From Maribacter flavus (lineage in GTDB: Bacteria; Bacteroidota; Bacteroidia; Flavobacteriales; Flavobacteriaceae): DNA of 64,000 nucleotides. Positions 1-9,052 of the stretch are shown here, piece after piece. Numbering within the stretch: position 1 is the first letter of the stretch; each line of letters starts with the position of its first letter. The notes beneath the pieces were generated by a model. It had not been told where the DNA came from and did not search any database. It saw only the letters and a program-made list of their open reading frames with translations. The translations under genes and the position numbers were made by a program. The stretch lies in assembly GCF_008386635.1 (NCBI RefSeq), contig NZ_VUOE01000001.1, forward strand, positions 1,612,001 to 1,676,000, in the 5' to 3' direction.

Positions 1-78
1 GATGCCGCAAAGACGGCCGCACTCATGCTCACCGCACAGGTAATCTATAATTTGGACGAAACCATCACCAAAGAGTAA
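1..78 (+). CDS. C-terminal end of a DUF1553/PSD1-type protein (partial)
   Basis: The first 25 codons are open in frame 1 and end at TAA (76-78), five bases before the next start. The short tail (LTAQVIYNLDETITKE) resembles the C-terminus of DUF1549/DUF1553 planctomycete-type proteins, which usually end in a similar leucine/asparagine-rich helix and are usually encoded directly upstream of a DUF1501 gene, as here. The assignment rests mainly on that neighbour rule; the body of the gene lies outside the window. Confidence 0.5.
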   Translation, partial: DAAKTAALMLTAQVIYNLDETITKE

Positions 79-82
79 GCGT

Positions 83-1537
83 ATGGAAGAACATAAAAAC
101 GAAAACCCTTTAAAGGTCAATAGGCGCCACTTTTTTTCACAGTTGAGCGTGGGCATAGGTTCCTTGGCCTTAGGATCCCTTTTAATTCCCGATCTGTTCA
201 AGAACGGCTCCAAAGAGTTGGCCCAACAACCTTTGGGCATCCCCCATTTTGCCCCCAAGGCAAAACGGGTCATCTATCTGTTTCAGGCCGGGGCGCCCTC
301 GCAATTGGAAACCTTTGATTATAAACCGATGTTGCGCAAGCGCATGGGTGAAGATTTGCCGGAATCCATCCGAAACGGGCAACGGTTAACGGGCATGACG
401 GCGAATCAGGAAAAGTTTCCGTTGATGCCGCCGGCCGTCAATTTCAGGCAACATGGACAAAGTGGTACCTGGATCAGTGATTTTTTTCCGTATACGGCTA
501 AAATTGCCGATGAGATCACGGTCATCCGCAGTATGCATACCGAAGCAATCAACCACGATCCCGCCATCACCTTTTTTCAGACCGGGAGCCAGATATCCGG
601 TAGGCCCAGTATGGGTTCTTGGATGAGTTATGGCCTGGGCAGCGAAAATAAGAACCTGCCTTCTTTTGTGGTTCTGACCTCTAGGGGAGATGGCAATAGC
701 CAAGGGCTCTATTCAAAACTTTGGTCCAGCGGGTTTTTGGATTCCAAGCACCAAGGGGTGCTGTTGCGTTCCGGAAAGGACCCCGTACTCTATCTCAATG
801 ACCCGGAGGGTATTTCCCGATCGGAAAAACGAGACCTCTTGAACGAGGTATCCGTATTGAACAAGTTACACCATGTGGAGACGGGCGATGACGAGATAGA
901 ATCGCGTATTGCCCAATATGAAATGGCGTATCGCATGCAGATGTCGGTTCCCGATGTCATGGACATTTCCAAGGAACCCAAATCCATTATCGACCTATAT
1001 GGCGAGGATTGCCAGGTACCCGGAACCTATGCGGCCAATGCGCTTCAAGCAAGAAGATTGGCGGAGAACGGGGTGAGGTTCATACAATTATACCATCAGG
1101 GCTGGGACCAGCACGGCAATCTGCCCAACGAAATGGCGGGTCAGGCGAAGGATGTTGACCAAGCCTCGGCCGCTTTGGTTTTGGATCTGAAACAACGGGG
1201 CATGTTGGAGGATACCTTGGTAATCTGGGGAGGAGAATTCGGAAGGGGCAATTACTGCCAAGGAAAGTTCGACCCGGCCAATTACGGCAGGGACCACCAC
1301 CCCAGGGCCTTTAGTATCTGGATGGCCGGTGGGGGCATAAAGCAAGGCTTGAATTACGGTCAGACCGATGAATTTGGGTACAACGTCATTGAAAATCCGG
1401 TGCATATCAACGATTTTCATGCAACCTTGATGTATGCCTTGGGACTGGACCATGAACAGCTCACATATAAGTATCAGGGGCGTCGTTTTCGATTGACGGA
1501 CGTGGCCGGGAACGTTATCAAAGATCTTTTAGCATAA
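83..1537 (+). CDS. DUF1501 family Tat-exported protein
   Basis: 484 aa. The N-terminus carries a twin-arginine motif (NRRHFFSQL, residues 13-21) followed by a hydrophobic stretch, so folded export is expected. The body has the DUF1501 signature, which lies within the alkaline phosphatase/sulfatase-like superfamily: an early QAGAPSQLETFDYKP segment, a central HQGWDQHGN segment and a late GGEFGRG...DHHPRAFS segment whose His/Asp residues are the likely metal ligands. The substrate is unknown. It starts five bases after the upstream DUF1553-type stop and ends four bases before the next gene, so the three form one operon. In Planctomycetes and Bacteroidetes such trios are common and have been linked, without firm proof, to polysaccharide breakdown. 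Confidence 0.9.
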   Translation: MEEHKNENPLKVNRRHFFSQLSVGIGSLALGSLLIPDLFKNGSKELAQQPLGIPHFAPKAKRVIYLFQAGAPSQLETFDYKPMLRKRMGEDLPESIRNGQRLTGMTANQEKFPLMPPAVNFRQHGQSGTWISDFFPYTAKIADEITVIRSMHTEAINHDPAITFFQTGSQISGRPSMGSWMSYGLGSENKNLPSFVVLTSRGDGNSQGLYSKLWSSGFLDSKHQGVLLRSGKDPVLYLNDPEGISRSEKRDLLNEVSVLNKLHHVETGDDEIESRIAQYEMAYRMQMSVPDVMDISKEPKSIIDLYGEDCQVPGTYAANALQARRLAENGVRFIQLYHQGWDQHGNLPNEMAGQAKDVDQASAALVLDLKQRGMLEDTLVIWGGEFGRGNYCQGKFDPANYGRDHHPRAFSIWMAGGGIKQGLNYGQTDEFGYNVIENPVHINDFHATLMYALGLDHEQLTYKYQGRRFRLTDVAGNVIKDLLA

Positions 1538-1541
1538 CCCG

Positions 1542-2981
1542 ATGACAAAGTCTACGCAAAAACGCTGGGTGGACTACCTCATTTTGGGGCTTTCCGTCTT
1601 TTTGGTCTTTTGCCTGCTGTTTGAATCCTACATGGAATTACCGGCGTGGGTGTCCTGGTTGGGACGGTGGCATCCCTTGGTGCTGCATTTCCCCATTGTG
1701 CTGCTGCTTATAGCAATTTTCTTGAGCCTAACGGGTAAAAATGTGCCGAAAAGGTTGCTAATAGTTGCGGTTGTATCGGCCTTGGTTACGGCCATATCAG
1801 GATTTTTTCTAGGGAAGGACACCTTGGTAAAAGGAGACCTGCTCGTTTGGCACCAATGGTTGGGCGGGGCCCTGGCCTTGCTATCGGCAGTATGGTATGC
1901 CTTCGTAAATATGTTTCCATCCCAAATACGCTACCAACAAGTAATCCAGGTCGTACTCATAGGACTTATTGGGTTTACGGGCCACTATGGGGGAATGGTC
2001 ACCCATGGACCGGATTTTTTGGCCTTTCCACAAAGCAAAAGACTGGATAAAATACCCGAAAACCCGAATATTTATTCGGATGTCGTGATGCGTATTTTGG
2101 ACAATACCTGCCTATCCTGCCACAACCCCAACAAACAAAAAGGCGAACTCTTGATGACAAACCTTGACCAACTTTTTAAAGGGGGAGAACACGGCCCGGC
2201 CGTGGTACCCGGGGATTTGGAAAAGAGTTTGTTGGTACGGCGTGTACGGCTGCCCAAAGAGGACGAGGACCATATGCCACCGGAGGGAAAGACCCCTTTG
2301 AGCGAACTCGAAATCAATATCTTGGAACGTTGGATTGCCCTGGGCGCTCCCGATACGGTACGACTCGACCAGCTAGAACCCTCGGAACCGCTGGTAGGGC
2401 TCATACAGGAAATGAGGACGCCGGACCACGAAGAAAAATGGAGGAGTTTTGCCACGGTTGCGGATAGTACCTTGCAGAACCTGTCCTCGGACTATCTCAC
2501 CATTGAAAGAATGGTGGCCAACTCCAACGCCCTTAGTGTGGACGTCTATGCGCCACCAAACTATGACCCCAAACCGATAACGGATTTAAAACGGGTAGCG
2601 GACAACCTCGTGGAATTGGATGTGAGCGGCCTGCCGGTTGGCACTGAGGAGATGGCCACAATCGCCTCCTGTACGAATCTGGAATGGTTGGAAATTGATG
2701 GAACCCCATTGACGGACAAAGAGTTACAATCGCTTACGAATTTGCAGAACCTGACCCTCCTCAAGGTATACCAAACGGGAATAACGGATCGGAGCGTAGA
2801 AGTTTTCAAACAGTTGCCGAAGCTCTCCAAACTCTATGTTTGGGATACGAATATCTCCGATGCGGCTCTGGAAGCCCTTCAAAAAGAGCGTCCCGCACTT
2901 CAGGTATACAAGGGCATAGACCCCAAGACCAAGGACTTTTTTGTAACGACCGATTCCACGGATACCAGCAGTCTCCAATAA
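1542..2981 (+). CDS. DUF2231 / c-type cytochrome / leucine-rich-repeat fusion protein
   Basis: 479 aa. Residues about 10-160 hold several membrane segments with a DUF2231-like HPLVLHFPIVLLL motif. One haem c site follows, CLSCH at residues 190-194, inside a PSCyt1-type region with MPPEGKTPLSELEI typical of this cytochrome family. The last 150 residues contain imperfect leucine-rich repeats (NLEWLEIDGTPLTDKELQSL and similar). The order suggests an inner-membrane anchor with periplasmic cytochrome and LRR modules that could serve the co-transcribed DUF1501 and DUF1553-type proteins. No transport or enzyme activity can be assigned. The start codon is the first ATG after the upstream stop. Confidence 0.8.
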   Translation: MTKSTQKRWVDYLILGLSVFLVFCLLFESYMELPAWVSWLGRWHPLVLHFPIVLLLIAIFLSLTGKNVPKRLLIVAVVSALVTAISGFFLGKDTLVKGDLLVWHQWLGGALALLSAVWYAFVNMFPSQIRYQQVIQVVLIGLIGFTGHYGGMVTHGPDFLAFPQSKRLDKIPENPNIYSDVVMRILDNTCLSCHNPNKQKGELLMTNLDQLFKGGEHGPAVVPGDLEKSLLVRRVRLPKEDEDHMPPEGKTPLSELEINILERWIALGAPDTVRLDQLEPSEPLVGLIQEMRTPDHEEKWRSFATVADSTLQNLSSDYLTIERMVANSNALSVDVYAPPNYDPKPITDLKRVADNLVELDVSGLPVGTEEMATIASCTNLEWLEIDGTPLTDKELQSLTNLQNLTLLKVYQTGITDRSVEVFKQLPKLSKLYVWDTNISDAALEALQKERPALQVYKGIDPKTKDFFVTTDSTDTSSLQ

Positions 2982-3329
2982 GTTTGCCCTTTAATAAGAA
3001 ACTGTTTACCAAAATGCTTTCCCGTTTTAATGTTCCATCACAAATGCCATTGGTCAAGAGAAGAGTCCACCAAACAAAAATGCTAACCAAGGGTAGGTTT
3101 TTGTTGTTGCACCAAGTGAGGTGGTCTACCTATCTTTAACTAGCCTCTTTTTGTTTATCAAAATGAGTATTATTTGTCAAGGTACATCAACGACTTTAGC
3201 GATAAATGCCCTTAAGCAAAACTTTAGGTCAATAAATGGACCTGTAAAGAACACTGTCTTGAATGGTCTTGGACCAAAAAGCCAAACCAAGACCTTATAA
3301 ATTGCATCAGATTGAACTATCTATTTTTT
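2982..3329. other. Convergent intergenic region with a hairpin
   Basis: No gene is supported here. Near the right end an 8-bp perfect inverted repeat (GGTCTTGG at 3265-3272, CCAAGACC at 3287-3294) sits between the converging genes. It lacks a clear T-run, so it is only a weak candidate for a bidirectional terminator. Confidence 0.4.
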
Positions 3330-4625
3330 CTATTCCATTCCCTGTGCATGTAACAATTCCATGCCGGTGGATGAGCGTGGTTTAAAACCGGGCCAATCCT
3401 TCTCATTGGAGTTTTTAGGAATGTCCAAGAGTAGGGAATGGTCCTCTCCCTTTAGATGGATACCCAGAAATGCGGTGACAAAGTGTTGATTAACATTATT
3501 TATTTTACGCTGGTCCCATGAGGAATCTGCATAGCGATAATATTCATCCATGTGGAGTCCGGGCGCCAAGGATTCGGTCGGTGGTGGATTTGGGGCCACA
3601 TTATGCCTTGCATTCATATAGGTAAGCAGGTATCGGTCTGCATTGATAGCTCCTTCATATAGGGCCTTGATACCATTTTCATAGCCGGATATATCATCCT
3701 GACTGCCGGCAATGAAAAAAGTGGGTTTTTTTAACCCTTTTAACCCTTCAGCATCCCAAACCCCCCGCGCCATACCCCAAGGGGCAAAGGCTACGATCGC
3801 CTTTATGCGTGGATCAATGGATTCTTGATAATCGGGATTGCTAGCTACAAGGGATTGGATAGCCGTGCTGCCCCCTGTCATTTGTCTGAAGAAACCAGCA
3901 GCACCATCACTATAACCCGCACCACCCACATTTAAAACACCATAGCCGCCCATGGAATAACCAATTATGCCCGTACGGTCTATATCCGTAATTTTCCCAA
4001 AGGGGGTATTGGTCAAAGCAGCCATTTCATTTAAAACAAATGTGATGTCCTTGGCCCTGTTCAGCAAGGTACTGTAAAACGCATTGGCGTCCCTAAAAGT
4101 AGAATCGGTATGGTCAATGGCAACAACTACATACCCTTTGGATGCTAAATTTTCTGTGAGATAGGTCATCAAATAGCGCGAACCTACATAGCCATGCGAA
4201 ACTATTACCAAGGGAAAAGCACCTTCCGTTGTTTTTGGTGCTGCGTCTCGAACGGCCCTGCCTTTAAAAGTAAAGGGAATCAATGGGCGCAGGCTATCCC
4301 CACGCGTGCCCATTACTTCTTCGTATGTCGTCAATACGTTGTTGGCTGATGCTACTGCTGCAGGATACCAAACTTCAACGGTCAGAGGTCGATCGTAAAG
4401 CACGTCCTTTCCTCCTTTAGAATTTAGGATGTCAATTTGATCTTTATGGAAGAGCTCCATGGTTTGGACCCCTACGGTGTGTTTGCCCCGTGCGGCAAGT
4501 TTCGGTGCATCCGGTAAGAGATCACCGTATAGAAATTCTTGTTGGGCGTTAAGCGTTTTTCCAGCACACAGTGCAAGAAAGAATATGGCCAAAAATGGCA
4601 TGGAGCAGATTTTTTTACCTTTCAT
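3330..4625 (-). CDS. Secreted alpha/beta hydrolase, PAF-acetylhydrolase/dienelactone-hydrolase-like
   Basis: 431 aa with a signal peptide (hydrophobic residues 9-26, probable cleavage after LNA). The fold is recognisable from SHGYVGSRY (oxyanion region, about residue 143), the nucleophile elbow GYSMGGYG with Ser224, GSQDD with Asp310 or Asp311, and NARHN with His341, which make a plausible triad. The layout resembles the platelet-activating-factor acetylhydrolase-like and chlorophyllase-like esterases of Bacteroidetes. The substrate is probably an ester but is not predictable. The gene is monocistronic and convergent with the operon to its left. Confidence 0.85.
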   Translation of the reverse strand: MKGKKICSMPFLAIFFLALCAGKTLNAQQEFLYGDLLPDAPKLAARGKHTVGVQTMELFHKDQIDILNSKGGKDVLYDRPLTVEVWYPAAVASANNVLTTYEEVMGTRGDSLRPLIPFTFKGRAVRDAAPKTTEGAFPLVIVSHGYVGSRYLMTYLTENLASKGYVVVAIDHTDSTFRDANAFYSTLLNRAKDITFVLNEMAALTNTPFGKITDIDRTGIIGYSMGGYGVLNVGGAGYSDGAAGFFRQMTGGSTAIQSLVASNPDYQESIDPRIKAIVAFAPWGMARGVWDAEGLKGLKKPTFFIAGSQDDISGYENGIKALYEGAINADRYLLTYMNARHNVAPNPPPTESLAPGLHMDEYYRYADSSWDQRKINNVNQHFVTAFLGIHLKGEDHSLLLDIPKNSNEKDWPGFKPRSSTGMELLHAQGME

Positions 4626-5264
4626 GATCGCGTTTTACGTTAGGTAATCAAGATACTTAATTTTGATTGTTTCCTAACAGCCAAGTCAAAATTTACAAGG
4701 CATTTGGGACATTACGATATTCCATAAGGCTATTTCGTTAAAATGGCCGGTATAGCCGCACGCTTTTAGGATGCGCTTTTGAATGTTGGGCCTAGTAGGT
4801 TCGATGCCTTCAGGAAAGTACTTTGGTATATTATAGGATAATCACGTATCTTGTAAAGGCCCACCCTGTTCGCAATTTCAATGTTCCCCCGAAATATGTT
4901 ATTGCTGCTATCCAGAAATGGGCCTATTTTTACGGGAACAAAGAAAGGATGCGGAATCAAACTAAAAAATACCCAATTATGGGGATATTTTCGTTGGATA
5001 TAAGAAGTAAAGTTTAACATTATAGGCAAATGCTTAAGAATTGAAAATATTGACAAATCAGAAATCCCACGGCATATTTTAATATTTTTCACACTTTCCT
5101 GTTTTTGGCTCAGCTTCCATTCGAAATGATATTTTCTATAAACCTTAAAAAAGGTATTGGTCATCAACTGAGAAAGATAGTTCCAAATAAAGATTATATC
5201 CCATGTTTGGGTGAACGAGCACGGTAGTCGCAATCAATCGACTTATCTTTAACAACAAAACACC
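4626..5264. other. 639-bp intergenic region, no gene supported
   Basis: Open frames exist on both strands (for instance 4766-5233 on the minus strand, starting at TTG) but neither looks like a known protein and they overlap each other antisense, so I call none. A TATCTTTA element at 5244-5251 has the Bacteroidetes -7 shape and lies 13 bases before the deaminase start, making it the likely promoter of that gene. The stretch is AT-richer than its flanks and could be a decayed gene. Confidence 0.35.
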
Positions 5265-5720
5265 ATGACACACGAGACCTATATGCAAATGGCCATCACA
5301 AAGGCCAAAGAGGGGAAAAGCGCTTCTACCGGAGGTGCTTTTGGGGCAGTTATCGTTTTAAACGATGAAGTAGTGTGCGCCGTGCACAATCAAGTAAAAA
5401 AGGAACAGGACATTACCCAACATGCGGAGCTACACGCCATTCAAATTGCTGCTAAAAAACTGGGCAAGCATCGATTAAAGGATTGTGTGCTATATACCAG
5501 TTGCGAACCTTGTATGATGTGCTTGGGAGCCTGTTATTGGGCGCAGTTTAAAGCTGTTTATTTTGGGGCCTCTGCGCAGGATGCCAAGGATTATGGATAT
5601 GTGTATTCCAATTGTTACTACGAAATGGATAGCGACCAGCGGCACAAGGAATTTAGAATGACGCAGCTATTGGCTAAGGAGGCCATATCGGTTTGGGAGG
5701 AAAAGGGTGTTTCTCGTTAA
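5265..5720 (+). CDS. Nucleoside/guanine deaminase-like zinc enzyme
   Basis: 151 aa, the usual size of single-domain cytidine/deoxycytidylate-type deaminases. The zinc site is complete: HAE at residues 53-55 (His ligand and proton-shuttle Glu) and SCEPCMMC with Cys80 and Cys83. The stretch from YTSCEPC through GACYWAQFKAVYFGA and the C-terminal segment resemble Bacillus guanine deaminase more than the tRNA adenosine deaminase TadA. The likely role is hydrolysis of guanine to xanthine in purine salvage. A related deaminase substrate cannot be excluded from sequence alone. Confidence 0.85.
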   Translation: MTHETYMQMAITKAKEGKSASTGGAFGAVIVLNDEVVCAVHNQVKKEQDITQHAELHAIQIAAKKLGKHRLKDCVLYTSCEPCMMCLGACYWAQFKAVYFGASAQDAKDYGYVYSNCYYEMDSDQRHKEFRMTQLLAKEAISVWEEKGVSR

Positions 5721-5832
5721 GTGAAATGGGAAGGGTCAGAATTCGATACTTTTTCCATCGCCGATAAAGGTTTCAAAAACGATAGGATGGAATTTTAGAT
5801 TTCTCACGTTCATTATATTCAGTTCGAAATGA
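5719..5832 (+). repeat. Dispersed repeat, copy A (about 115 bp)
   Basis: Begins at the deaminase stop and matches 11660-11774 over its whole length with scattered differences. Shared blocks include TACTTTTTCCATCGCCG or close variants, AGGTTTCAAAAA, GGAATTTTAGATTTCTCACG and a final GTTCGAAATGACAT. There is no coding potential. It probably belongs to the same repeat system as the CCCTCCCC elements, because copy B is joined to one. Confidence 0.75.
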
Positions 5833-6060
5833 CATCGGGAGTGATTGGGTCATTTTGACTCAGCTCAGTGAACAAGCTGTGGACTGGCCGCTCAAGGCAG
5901 TTTTTTTGACTAGAAAGCTTCTCGATACATTTTCGACTTCACTACCGTTCGTTTGAAAACACTCGAAGTGACAGAATGTTTATTCGATATTTTTTGGATT
6001 TCTATACTCGATTCGAAATGACATATTGGTCAATTTGTGAATCAGGTAACCGTTCGACAC
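5833..6060. repeat. REP-like extragenic palindromic repeats
   Basis: Fills the gap between the deaminase and the next gene. It contains the family core CACTCGAAGTGACAG at about 5959-5973, CTCGATACATTTTCGACTTC upstream of it, and GATTCGAAATGACATA near 6010. The same cores recur near 11.2, 12.0, 24.6, 38.1 and 62.2 kb. No gene is seen. Confidence 0.65.
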
Positions 6061-6088
6061 CTGCAAGCTATGGTCTACAAAATGATGA

Positions 6089-6460
6089 TCATTCTGTACG
6101 TATTCTTCGCTCTAACCAAAAAAACAAGCACATTCCTGCGGCGTAGCAAAGTAAGTCCCAAGGGTCTTGTGTATAGCGCGCATTTATAATGGGCAGATAT
6201 CCTTCGAAGTAGCCAGCGAATAGCAAGGTGACTGTGAAGCACAACATAGGGGGCAATTGCAATCTATTGTCCGATTTTATAAATCGCGCCACTTCCAAAC
6301 AAATTTTCAGCACAATGGGCATACACAAGAAATCGTTCAGATAATTATTTGCTAGCGCTGGAAGGGATATCTCCAAGCGTTGCGCCAAATAGATTAACAC
6401 CGCAAAGAGTGAAAATACCTGAAAATAGTGTTTTTGAAATGTTAGAAAGACCTGCTTCAT
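6089..6460 (-). CDS. Small multi-pass membrane protein, conserved hypothetical
   Basis: 123 aa from the ATG at 6460; an open stretch upstream overlaps the neighbouring gene and is not needed. About four hydrophobic segments are visible. Conserved-looking motifs are NNYLNDFLCMP and YLPIINARYTQDPWDLLCY. I have seen similar Bacteroidetes proteins labelled magnesium citrate secondary transporter, but the protein is too short for such a carrier and that name should not be relied on. It lies 17 bases after the zinc-ribbon gene on the same strand, so the two are probably co-transcribed. Confidence 0.7.
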   Translation of the reverse strand: MKQVFLTFQKHYFQVFSLFAVLIYLAQRLEISLPALANNYLNDFLCMPIVLKICLEVARFIKSDNRLQLPPMLCFTVTLLFAGYFEGYLPIINARYTQDPWDLLCYAAGMCLFFWLERRIRTE

Positions 6461-6477
6461 CGGAATGGTTTCAAATC

Positions 6478-6789
6478 CTAAGCCGCAATATATCCAAAAA
6501 CCAACGCTAAAAAAGAACCTATGGCCAGTACCACAATCCAAATCGAGTAAAAAAAGCGGGCGGTATACCGGATGACTATATTCTCATGTTGCTTTGCGTC
6601 TTCAAAAAAGAGGGTTATTTTATTTTTTTTCTTTACCTTTTGGATTGCTCTCTTTTCCTTTACCTTTTGCTGGCGTTCAAGCTTTCTTTTTAAATTAATA
6701 TTGATTATTTCCCCACAGTTTTTACAATAATCCCGATTTAAATTTTCGGTTCCACAATTTTGACAGGTTCTATAGGTGTCTACGGACAT
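6478..6789 (-). CDS. Zinc-ribbon membrane protein
   Basis: 103 aa. Two CxxC knuckles (CQNC at 9-12, CKNC at 22-25) form an N-terminal zinc ribbon. A highly basic, probably helical segment follows (about 33-57), then one strong membrane segment near the C-terminus (about 78-100). The topology would place the ribbon in the cytoplasm. No enzymatic motif is present. It is first in a two-gene unit with the small membrane protein downstream. Confidence 0.8.
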   Translation of the reverse strand: MSVDTYRTCQNCGTENLNRDYCKNCGEIININLKRKLERQQKVKEKRAIQKVKKKNKITLFFEDAKQHENIVIRYTARFFYSIWIVVLAIGSFLALVFGYIAA

Positions 6790-6861
6790 TTATTATTAAT
6801 TGTTTTCGAGTTTATATGTATTGACTTCGGGATTCTTTTATTGATATTCTCAACCATCGTT

Positions 6862-9048
6862 CTAACCAATCAAGACCTCCAAAACCCGGTCCGGGGTAAA
6901 GGGTAGGTGCCGCAAGCGTTTGCCGGTCAATTTTAAAAAGGCATTGGCAATGGCCCCGGCCACCATAGGCGTTGCCGTTTCACCCACTCCTTCCGGATGT
7001 TCCGCTGAGGGAAGGATGATCGTTTCAATGCTATCCGGAACTTCCTGCATGCGCAGCAGTGCGTAACTGTCATAATTGCGTTGTTGTACCTGTCCGTCCA
7101 CGATCGTAATCTGTTCCTTGAGCACGGAACTTAGTCCCATGACGATACCACCTTCCATTTGCGCCTTCACGTTGTCCGGCTGTACCACCACCCCGGCATC
7201 CAGGGCAATCCAAAAATGGTGCACGCTGATTTTTCCCGTATTGCGGTTCACAGAGATTTCACACACCCCAGTACCCAAGGAGCCATGCTCTACAAAGGCA
7301 ACACCTTTAGCCCGACCTTCAGGGGAAGGGGTATCCCAATTGGAGATTTCAGCTACTTTGTTCAGGGTGGCCAGGGCGCGAGGGGAATCGGCCATGAGTT
7401 TGCTGCGTAAGGCCACCGGGTCTGTCCCTTGATCATGGGCCACCTCGTCCAACATGGCCTCAATAGCGAATTTGTTAGGGCCATGCCCCACGGAACGCCA
7501 ATGTTTTAAGCGTACCCCGTGCGAGGCTTCCCGCCATTCCACCCATTGGTTGGGGATGGTATAATGATCGTTCCTTGCTCCGCTGGCCACCAAATTGCCA
7601 CCATCGCCCACTACACAGTGCGAGAAACCGCTAAGGTTTCCTTGGGCATCGGCACTTACTTTGAGCCGCTGCAACGTTAAGGGTCTATAGGCACCATAAC
7701 GGACATCATCCTCCCGGGTCCATAGCAATTTTAGGGGCTTCGGTGCCATTTGCTGTGCTAGGCGGCCACATTCCAGAACAAAATCGTTCATACTGCGCCG
7801 TCCAAAGCCACCGCCTAAATATTGCAGGTGAACGTTGACGGCTTCGTGGGGAATGCCCAACAGATCAGGGATTCCCAATTTGGTATCCGGACCCTGCTGA
7901 CTGCCTACCCAGACTTCGGCACTTTGGCCATCAGCAGCTACTTGAACCACCGCATTCAGAGGTTCCATTTGGGCATGGTAGACATAGTCGTTCTTGAAGT
8001 CGGCTTCATAGGTTTTGGCCGCGGTCCGAAACGCTTGGTCCACATCTCCCACTTCATTAACGGTATTTCCCTTTTCTGGGGCACTGGCCATTTGGGCATA
8101 TACATCGTAAATTTCCTGTGAGTTGAATCCGGAGGCCTGCGCATCGCTCCATGTGATGTCAAGAACTTTTTTAGCTGCCAAGGCAGCCTCCAAAGTACTT
8201 GCTACAATACCAATAGCATAGTTAAAAGGCACAACTTTTAAAACACCATCCATGGCCAGGATGTCCGATTCATTGTTCAGGGTAGGTTTGGCCCCATGTA
8301 AGGCACCCCGTTCCAAAACACCATAGACCATATCGGGCAAACGAAGGTCGATGGCAAATTGGGCACTCCCGTCCACTTTCTGTGGGATTTCCGTACGGGG
8401 AATTAGACTTCCGATCAATTTAAAATCTTTTGGATCTTTTAATCCCCCATCATTAAAATCGGGCAAGGTTTCGGGCATGGTCAAGTAAGGTACTAGTGCC
8501 CCGTAGCTTATTTTTTTACCGCTGTTTTCATGCATTATTTCACTGGCACCCGTGGTCAATTCCTCCAAAGGAACCTCCCAGTGTTTGGCCGCCGAATGCA
8601 ACAATACATAGCGTGCCTGAGCTCCCGCGTTTCGCATGACGGTGTAGTAACTATTGGTAGTTCGACTCCCCACCGTAAACATCAGCTTGGTACCGGGCTG
8701 CCATCCCGGGGAACCATAGATGTCCGATTCCTGGGGAGAAAATTCTACATCCACTTTGGACCAATCCGCATCCATTTCTTCGGCAAAAATGACCGGAAGT
8801 GACGTCATAGATCCCTGGCCCATTTCTGCGGCGGGATTGTAGATGGTTATCTGGCCATCTTCGGTGATTCGTACCCAAGCCGTGACGTCGTGTTTTGCGA
8901 ATTGGCCCTCCATGCCTTTGGCATCCGTACAGGAGATTAAATTGGGCAAGAGGCCCGAAACTCCAATAAAAAGGGCCGCTCCTCCAGAGGATTTTAGGAA
9001 CTGCCTGCGGCCTATGGGCGCTATCGCTTTTTTGCTGATATTTTTCAT
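6862..9048 (-). CDS. Molybdopterin-binding subunit of a xanthine dehydrogenase-family hydroxylase (IorB-like)
   Basis: 728 aa with a Tat signal (GRRQFLKSS, arginines 14-15), so it acts outside the cytoplasm. The family is the fused aldehyde oxidase type like isoquinoline 1-oxidoreductase beta. QQGPD, LGGGFGRR and the C-terminal GVGETATP with the putative catalytic Glu690 are visible. The partner [2Fe-2S] subunit is encoded four bases upstream. The substrate is probably an N-heterocycle or aldehyde and cannot be predicted. No cytochrome c subunit, XdhC-type maturation gene or molybdate gene lies nearby, so the electron acceptor and maturation factors must be elsewhere. Confidence 0.9.
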   Translation of the reverse strand: MKNISKKAIAPIGRRQFLKSSGGAALFIGVSGLLPNLISCTDAKGMEGQFAKHDVTAWVRITEDGQITIYNPAAEMGQGSMTSLPVIFAEEMDADWSKVDVEFSPQESDIYGSPGWQPGTKLMFTVGSRTTNSYYTVMRNAGAQARYVLLHSAAKHWEVPLEELTTGASEIMHENSGKKISYGALVPYLTMPETLPDFNDGGLKDPKDFKLIGSLIPRTEIPQKVDGSAQFAIDLRLPDMVYGVLERGALHGAKPTLNNESDILAMDGVLKVVPFNYAIGIVASTLEAALAAKKVLDITWSDAQASGFNSQEIYDVYAQMASAPEKGNTVNEVGDVDQAFRTAAKTYEADFKNDYVYHAQMEPLNAVVQVAADGQSAEVWVGSQQGPDTKLGIPDLLGIPHEAVNVHLQYLGGGFGRRSMNDFVLECGRLAQQMAPKPLKLLWTREDDVRYGAYRPLTLQRLKVSADAQGNLSGFSHCVVGDGGNLVASGARNDHYTIPNQWVEWREASHGVRLKHWRSVGHGPNKFAIEAMLDEVAHDQGTDPVALRSKLMADSPRALATLNKVAEISNWDTPSPEGRAKGVAFVEHGSLGTGVCEISVNRNTGKISVHHFWIALDAGVVVQPDNVKAQMEGGIVMGLSSVLKEQITIVDGQVQQRNYDSYALLRMQEVPDSIETIILPSAEHPEGVGETATPMVAGAIANAFLKLTGKRLRHLPFTPDRVLEVLIG

Positions 9049-9052
9049 GGCC

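Noticed and set aside
4766-5233. Open frame of 155 codons on the minus strand
   Set aside because: It starts at TTG, has no recognisable motif and overlaps an antisense frame; composition looks non-coding.
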